NCBI RefSeq assembly: GCF_000955955.1
Contig: NZ_JYJG01000076.1
Span: 1 to 64,000, forward strand
Length of the DNA: 64,000 nt
DNA from: Lentzea aerocolonigenes
GTDB taxonomy: Bacteria; Actinomycetota; Actinomycetes; Mycobacteriales; Pseudonocardiaceae
Reading direction: 5' to 3'
This document shows positions 59,702 through 64,000 of this stretch, piece by piece (position 1 is the stretch's first letter; each line of letters opens with the position of its first letter). Position numbers and translations under genes: made by a program. The notes beneath the pieces were generated by a model that made no database searches, was not told the DNA's origin, and was given only the letters and a program-made list of their open reading frames with translations.

Positions 59702-61044
59702 GAACCGGGGACCAGGTCGTCCAGAGCCTGCCGTGGCGGTGGCGCGCGCAGGGCACGATCTTCGTCATCGGCGGGCTCGGGTTCCTGTTCGACGCGTGGG
59801 ACGTCACGCTCAACGCGTTCCTGATCCCGCTGGTCAGCGCCGAGTGGGGCCTCAGCCTCGGCGAACGCGGGTGGGTCGGCACGGCCAACCTCATCGGGAT
59901 GGCCGCCGGAGCGTTCGCCTGGGGTGCGGTCGCGGACACCATCGGGCGCAAGAAGGCGTTCAGCCTCACGATCCTGATGTTCTCGGTCTTCACGGTCCTC
60001 GGGGCCGCGTCGCCGGACTTCCTGACGTTCTGCGTGTTCCGGTTCCTCGCCGGAGTCGGGCTCGGCGGGTGCATCCCGGTGGACTTCGCGCTGGTCGGTG
60101 AGTTCACGCCCGCGAAGGTGCGCGGCAGGGTGCTGGCCGCGATGGACGGGTTCTGGCCGCTGGGCGCAACGTTGTGCGGCCTCACGGCGGCCTTCTTCGC
60201 GGACCTGGGCAGTTGGCGGATGCTGATGCTCACGATGGTGCTGCCCGCGCTGCTGCTGTTCTGGATCCGCCGGGGAGTGCCCGAGTCGCCGATGTTCCTC
60301 GTCACCAAGGGCAGGCCGGCGGAGGCCAAGAAGGTCATCGACGACCTGGTCGCCAGAACAGGAGCGCCGCCAGAAGAGTGGCAGCTCCCCGAACCCCAGC
60401 AGGCCCAGCGCCTCTCCCCCAAGACCATGTTCGCGCAGCTCAAGGACATCTGGCGGTTCGACCCGAAGCGCACCGGCGCGATGTGGCTGATGTTCCTCGC
60501 CGTGTTCCTGCTGTACTACGGCGCCGTCACGTGGCTGCCGAGCATCCTCAAGGCGCAGGGGTACGGGACGTACGCGGCGTTCATGGTCACGACGGGGACC
60601 GTGGCGGTGGGCATCGTCAGCTCGCTGATCAGCGCGTGGCTCGTGGACGTGTTCGGGCGCAAGTGGGTCATCGCGGTCACGGCGCCGCTCGCGTCGTTGG
60701 CGCTGATCATGTTCGCGTTGCAGATCAACGTCGACACGGCCGCGAAAGCCTGGATCACGCTCTACGGGATGCTGATCCAGATCGCGATCCCCGCGCTGTA
60801 CGCGTTCGCGCCGGAGCTGTACCCGACGCACCTGCGGGCCAGCGGGTTCGGGTGGGCCTCGACGATCAGCCGGATCGGCGCGGCGTTCGTGCCGGTGCTG
60901 CTCGGGGCGATCCTGTGGCCACGGCTGGGGCTGCCGCTGACGTTCGCGGTGATCGGGGTCGTGGTGGTGGGCGGCGTGATCATGATGATGCTGACGGTGC
61001 CCGAAACGAAGATGCAACCACTCGCCGAGGCCGTTCCGTCCTAG
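59698..61044 (+). CDS. MFS transporter (sugar-porter/aromatic-acid type)
   Basis: A 448-residue major facilitator transporter with twelve predicted helices. The N-terminal pattern GGLGFLFDAWDVTLNAFLIPL and the A-motif-like GAVADTIGRKKAFSL, followed by AAASPDFLTFCVFRFLAGVGLGGCIPVDFALVGEF, resemble the metabolite:H+ symporter and sugar-porter groups. A second-half motif WLVDVFGRKW is also present. It is coupled to the alpha/beta hydrolase and so probably moves the hydrolase's substrate. Uptake is more likely than export by subfamily, but this is not certain. Confidence 0.9.
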   Translation: MRTGDQVVQSLPWRWRAQGTIFVIGGLGFLFDAWDVTLNAFLIPLVSAEWGLSLGERGWVGTANLIGMAAGAFAWGAVADTIGRKKAFSLTILMFSVFTVLGAASPDFLTFCVFRFLAGVGLGGCIPVDFALVGEFTPAKVRGRVLAAMDGFWPLGATLCGLTAAFFADLGSWRMLMLTMVLPALLLFWIRRGVPESPMFLVTKGRPAEAKKVIDDLVARTGAPPEEWQLPEPQQAQRLSPKTMFAQLKDIWRFDPKRTGAMWLMFLAVFLLYYGAVTWLPSILKAQGYGTYAAFMVTTGTVAVGIVSSLISAWLVDVFGRKWVIAVTAPLASLALIMFALQINVDTAAKAWITLYGMLIQIAIPALYAFAPELYPTHLRASGFGWASTISRIGAAFVPVLLGAILWPRLGLPLTFAVIGVVVVGGVIMMMLTVPETKMQPLAEAVPS

Positions 61045-61048
61045 CCGT

Positions 61049-61324
61049 ATGAGAAGACCACACGCCGTCGCGTCTTGTGCGCTGGCTCTCGGGAAGCCGG
61101 ACTGGATCCGGGCCGAGCAGGCGATTCGCGGCGGCTTCCTCATCGCGCCACCGACGAGCACCGTGCAGCCGGGACGCGATGAGGCCGTCGTGTCGCGGGA
61201 TCCCGGAATCGGCTTCCTGCGCGCCGAGATGCCGGTCGACGACGTGGAAGAAGAAACCCGAAACCGCGGAAAGCCCCAGGATCTCGTGAATCCTGGGGCT
61301 TTCCGCGTTCGAACGACTAGCTGA
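61049..61324 (+). CDS. Possible small protein (91 codons), doubtful
   Basis: An open frame in the 272-bp gap between the MFS and subtilase genes. Codons 12-70 show moderate G/C third-base bias and the peptide LGKPDWIRAEQAIRGGFL is protein-like. The start region lacks a ribosome site, and the frame runs through the 18-bp terminator stem and slightly into the subtilase end. It may be a short gene ending earlier by frameshift, a decayed gene or chance. Function unknown. Confidence 0.22.
   Translation: MRRPHAVASCALALGKPDWIRAEQAIRGGFLIAPPTSTVQPGRDEAVVSRDPGIGFLRAEMPVDDVEEETRNRGKPQDLVNPGAFRVRTTS
61264..61306. terminator. Very strong bidirectional terminator
   Basis: A perfect 18-bp stem (61264-61281 with 61289-61306; left arm CGCGGAAAGCCCCAGGAT) and 7-base loop. 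On the minus strand it follows the subtilase stop and precedes a pyrimidine-rich tail. It also serves transcripts from the MFS side. Confidence 0.9.
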
Positions 61325-64000
61325 CGGACTGAACGATCACGGCACCGCGGCCGACGACGTTCTCGCCCGACGTGCGGACCTCGAGCTCACCGCGCAGCAC
61401 GCGGCCGGCACCCGGCTGGCCCTGCGGCGTGATGACGCCCGCGACGTTCCACGACGAACCGGCGGCGTGGTCGGCGTTGACGTCGGACACGGTCAGCGTG
61501 CCCAGACCGGCCGAGACGTAGGCGTCGAAGTAGTCGTACTGCGTGGTGCCCGTGGGCACCGCGAAGCCGTCCACCTGGACGCGCCACAGACCGGCGGCCG
61601 GGTTGTTGAGCGTCACCGACTCCTCGGAGTCGCCGTCAGCCGACTGACCGGCGACGACACACGAACCCGACGTGCAGTTCAGCAGGAACAGGTCGAGGTC
61701 GGACGCGGCGTCGGACGGGCTGCCGATCGTCGCCGTGATCCGCGACGCGCCCGCCGGAACCTGGATGTCGAAGAACTTGGTCTCCTGGTCCAGGATCGTC
61801 GGACGGCTCGTCACCGCGCTGCCGACCGCACCCGCCACGAGCCGGCCGTTGAACGCGGCCTGCGTGTTCGTGACCGTGTAGTTGCGGTTCACCGGCGTGC
61901 CCAGCGCCGCGGACGCGATGACGTCCGGGTTCGGGCTGATCGTCGTGCCGAGCACGGACGCGGTCACCGAGTACGGCGCCTCGTCGACGTCGGACGTGCG
62001 GCGCGCCTCGACCACGATCTCCCACACACCGGCCATCGGGCTGGTGATGGTGCGGCTGTTGGGCGTGCCACCGGCACAACCGGCACCGGCGTCCGGGTTG
62101 TAGCAGCTGGTCGACGCGTTGGACTCGACACCGACACCCTGCGGGGTGAAGCGCAGGAAGCGGACCTGGCCCTTGCCGGGCTCGCCGCCACCGGTCAGGT
62201 CGACCTTCAGCGCGGTCGTGCCCTTGGGCACGTTCACGAAGAGGCTGGTCGTCTGGTTGCGGGCGATCGTGCCGGACTTCGTGACCGAGAACTTGTTGGC
62301 GGCGTTGAAGTTCTGCGCCGCGAACACGGTGTTCAGGGTCTGCGAGTCGATGCCGGGCGTCTCCGGGTTGTCGATCTGCAGGATGGCGCTGTGCACGCCC
62401 GCCGTCTTGGCCTTGACCCGGACGGTGAACTCGACCGGGGTGTTGAGCGGCAGGTTGACGGTGCGGTCCGACTTGAACGTGCCGTCGTTGCCCTTCCACG
62501 TCACGTTGTGCGTGTCGTGGTCGTCACCCGTGGTGCGGGTCAGCGTGTAGGTGCGGGTGTACTCCTGGCCCGCGGTCGCGCCTTCACGGTCGTGGATGCC
62601 GACACCGGTGTTCGGCTTGGCCAGCAGTCCGCTGAGGACGGTGTTGACCTGGACCGAGGTCGTGATCTGGTTGGGCTGGGAGTGCTTGTCCAGCAACGAC
62701 CACGCGGCGTTGGTGTTGAAGAGGCCAGCGCCCTGCTCGTAGGCCTGCAGGTTGTCGACCCACTTGGCGCTGCGCTGGATCGCGTACCGCAGCTCGGCGC
62801 TGGTCGGCTTGGTGCCGTTGTGCGTGGCCTTGAACGCGCTCACGAGCAGCGCGGCGGCACCGGTCGCCTGCGGGGCGGCCATCGAGGTGCCGTTCAGCAT
62901 CGAGTAGCCGGGCGGGAGGCTGTAGGTGCCCGCCACCACGGTGGCCTCCAGCCAGCGCGGCGTGGTGGAGATGGCCGAACCCGGCGCGACGATGTTCGGC
63001 TTGAAGCCGCCGTCCTCACGCGGGCCGCGCGACGAGAAGCCGTGCAGGCTCTGCTTCTGCGCGGTCTTCGAGCCGTAGTTGGAGAGCCAGGTCTGGCTGG
63101 TGATGTACGAGCCGACGCTGACGGCGTCCGTGGCGACCGACGGGTCGCCGACCGTGTTGGCACCCGCACCCGAGTTGCCCGCCGAGATGAACAGCTGGAC
63201 GTTGTACTCGTTGATCGTGCGGTTGTAGAGCTCAGCGCGGGCGTTGTTGCCGTCGTTGAGCGCCGGGAGACCACCGATGGAGATGTTCACGACGTCGGCG
63301 CCGTTGCGCGCGGCGTAGAGGACACCGTCGATGAGGCCCGAGCTGGTGCAGGAAGGCGTGGAGAGACAGGCCTTGACCGCCATCAGCTTCGCGCCGGGGG
63401 CCGCGCCGTCCATCTTGCCGCCGAACAGCTTGTGCGCCGAGGTGATGCCGGCGACGTGCGTGCCGTGTTCACCGGCGGCGATGCCGATGCTGACGTACGG
63501 CGTGCCGCCGTTGTCGTAGATCGACTTGTCGGTCTGCACGACGAACGCCACGCGGTCCATGACCGCGGTCGCGGGGTTGTCGGTGCCGAAGAACCCGGAG
63601 TCCTTCTTGACCTTGTAGTCGATCATCCGCGGGTTGTTGGTGAAGTTCCCGTCACCATCGGTGTCGACGAAGACCTCCTTCGTCGTGATGTCCTGGAGGA
63701 CACCCCACGAGTCGAGGCGGTCGCCGTCGCGGTTGATGTCACCGCCCATCTCGCTGTCCGGCCCGCCGAGGTCGCCGGCGACCTCGCGGAAGAGACCGAA
63801 CGAGTACGGGCCGCCGGTGGCCGGCGCCGTCCACTCCTTGCCACCGTTGGTGAACTTGCCGACGGTGCCGGTTTTGGTCATGGTGACCCAGGTGCCGTCG
63901 CCGGACGCCGGGTTGTTGGCCGTGAACCAGTCGACGACCTTGCGCTCACCGGTGCTGGTCGTCTGCAGGGCAGGGGTGTCCAGGTCGATGCCGGAGTCGA
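61317..64000 (-). CDS. Secreted subtilisin-like serine peptidase (S8), 5' end outside the window
   Basis: A large S8 peptidase of which about 894 residues are in the window. The open frame continues past the edge, so signal and propeptide are missing. The catalytic Asp lies at the very edge in DSGID (63987-64000). The His is in EHGTHVAGI and the Ser in NGTSMAAPQATGAAALL. About 120 residues separate Asp and His, an insertion larger than in simple subtilisins. After the catalytic domain come Ig-like/CARDB-type and prepeptidase-type beta domains (for example RVKAKTAGVHSAILQIDNPETPG, RITATIGSPSDAASDLDLFLLNCTS). It probably acts as an extracellular protease. The terminator beyond it is strong. Confidence 0.92.
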   Translation of the reverse strand, partial: DSGIDLDTPALQTTSTGERKVVDWFTANNPASGDGTWVTMTKTGTVGKFTNGGKEWTAPATGGPYSFGLFREVAGDLGGPDSEMGGDINRDGDRLDSWGVLQDITTKEVFVDTDGDGNFTNNPRMIDYKVKKDSGFFGTDNPATAVMDRVAFVVQTDKSIYDNGGTPYVSIGIAAGEHGTHVAGITSAHKLFGGKMDGAAPGAKLMAVKACLSTPSCTSSGLIDGVLYAARNGADVVNISIGGLPALNDGNNARAELYNRTINEYNVQLFISAGNSGAGANTVGDPSVATDAVSVGSYITSQTWLSNYGSKTAQKQSLHGFSSRGPREDGGFKPNIVAPGSAISTTPRWLEATVVAGTYSLPPGYSMLNGTSMAAPQATGAAALLVSAFKATHNGTKPTSAELRYAIQRSAKWVDNLQAYEQGAGLFNTNAAWSLLDKHSQPNQITTSVQVNTVLSGLLAKPNTGVGIHDREGATAGQEYTRTYTLTRTTGDDHDTHNVTWKGNDGTFKSDRTVNLPLNTPVEFTVRVKAKTAGVHSAILQIDNPETPGIDSQTLNTVFAAQNFNAANKFSVTKSGTIARNQTTSLFVNVPKGTTALKVDLTGGGEPGKGQVRFLRFTPQGVGVESNASTSCYNPDAGAGCAGGTPNSRTITSPMAGVWEIVVEARRTSDVDEAPYSVTASVLGTTISPNPDVIASAALGTPVNRNYTVTNTQAAFNGRLVAGAVGSAVTSRPTILDQETKFFDIQVPAGASRITATIGSPSDAASDLDLFLLNCTSGSCVVAGQSADGDSEESVTLNNPAAGLWRVQVDGFAVPTGTTQYDYFDAYVSAGLGTLTVSDVNADHAAGSSWNVAGVITPQGQPGAGRVLRGELEVRTSGENVVGRGAVIVQSVS

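Noticed and set aside
61049..61324. Firm gene call for the 91-codon frame between MFS and subtilase
   Set aside because: No ribosome site and it reads through an 18-bp terminator stem; kept only as a doubtful entry.

Overview
The window is GC-rich DNA (roughly 70% G+C, strong G/C bias at third codon positions) from a filamentous actinomycete. AfsR/SARP and LuxR-STAND regulators, a CBM2-GH18 chitinase with DasR-type operators, Hanks kinase and PP2C genes, a Pls/PosA-type NRPS and many secreted hydrolases suggest a soil member of the Pseudonocardiales (Lentzea/Saccharothrix/Amycolatopsis type). That placement is inference from gene content. No rRNA, tRNA, CRISPR array, insertion sequence or phage gene was seen. 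About 53 protein genes are supported. The last, an S8 peptidase, runs off the right edge.

Left part (1-15.6 kb): proline iminopeptidase, a secreted tannase/feruloyl-esterase-like enzyme, an APC permease, a membrane GGDEF protein with a degenerate HD-GYP domain, a two-subunit molybdenum hydroxylase divergent from an AfsR-type regulator, two small secreted proteins, a DUF2306 membrane protein, an exported cyclophilin and an orphan winged-helix/TPR-like protein.

15.9-23.8 kb: the most unusual locus. Overlapping genes encode a two-lobed GNAT-like protein, a LuxE-type acyl-protein synthetase, a LuxC acyl reductase fused to an adenylating domain, a third adenylating enzyme and an MFS exporter, followed closely by cobF. 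This is the acyl-activation and reduction chemistry of bioluminescence without luciferase, so it looks like an uncharacterised pathway making an acyl aldehyde or a compound derived from one.

23.8-37 kb: a TetR/SDR divergent pair with four operator boxes, a LuxR regulator, a secreted TAP-like peptidase, a PP2C phosphatase / N6-adenine methylase / Ser-Thr kinase module sharing a palindromic operator, an AlkA-like glycosylase, an orphan NarL-type response regulator, a zinc-finger STAND-LuxR regulator, and a quinone-reductase-like flavoprotein divergent from an XRE regulator.

37-47.5 kb: chitinase, three tandem serine hydrolases and a zinc carboxypeptidase (an exported polymer- and peptide-degrading set), a 38-residue peptide gene followed by an alpha/beta hydrolase, RecD2 helicase and a carboxyltransferase-like remnant.

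47.5-64 kb: an OmpR-type two-component system with a candidate autoregulatory direct repeat, a DUF4153-like membrane protein, a Pls/PosA-like NRPS coupled to an M1 metallopeptidase, a three-gene Imm8-containing set, an MscS channel, a MerR regulator divergent from a hydrolase-MFS pair with a MerR-style dyad, and an S8 subtilase.
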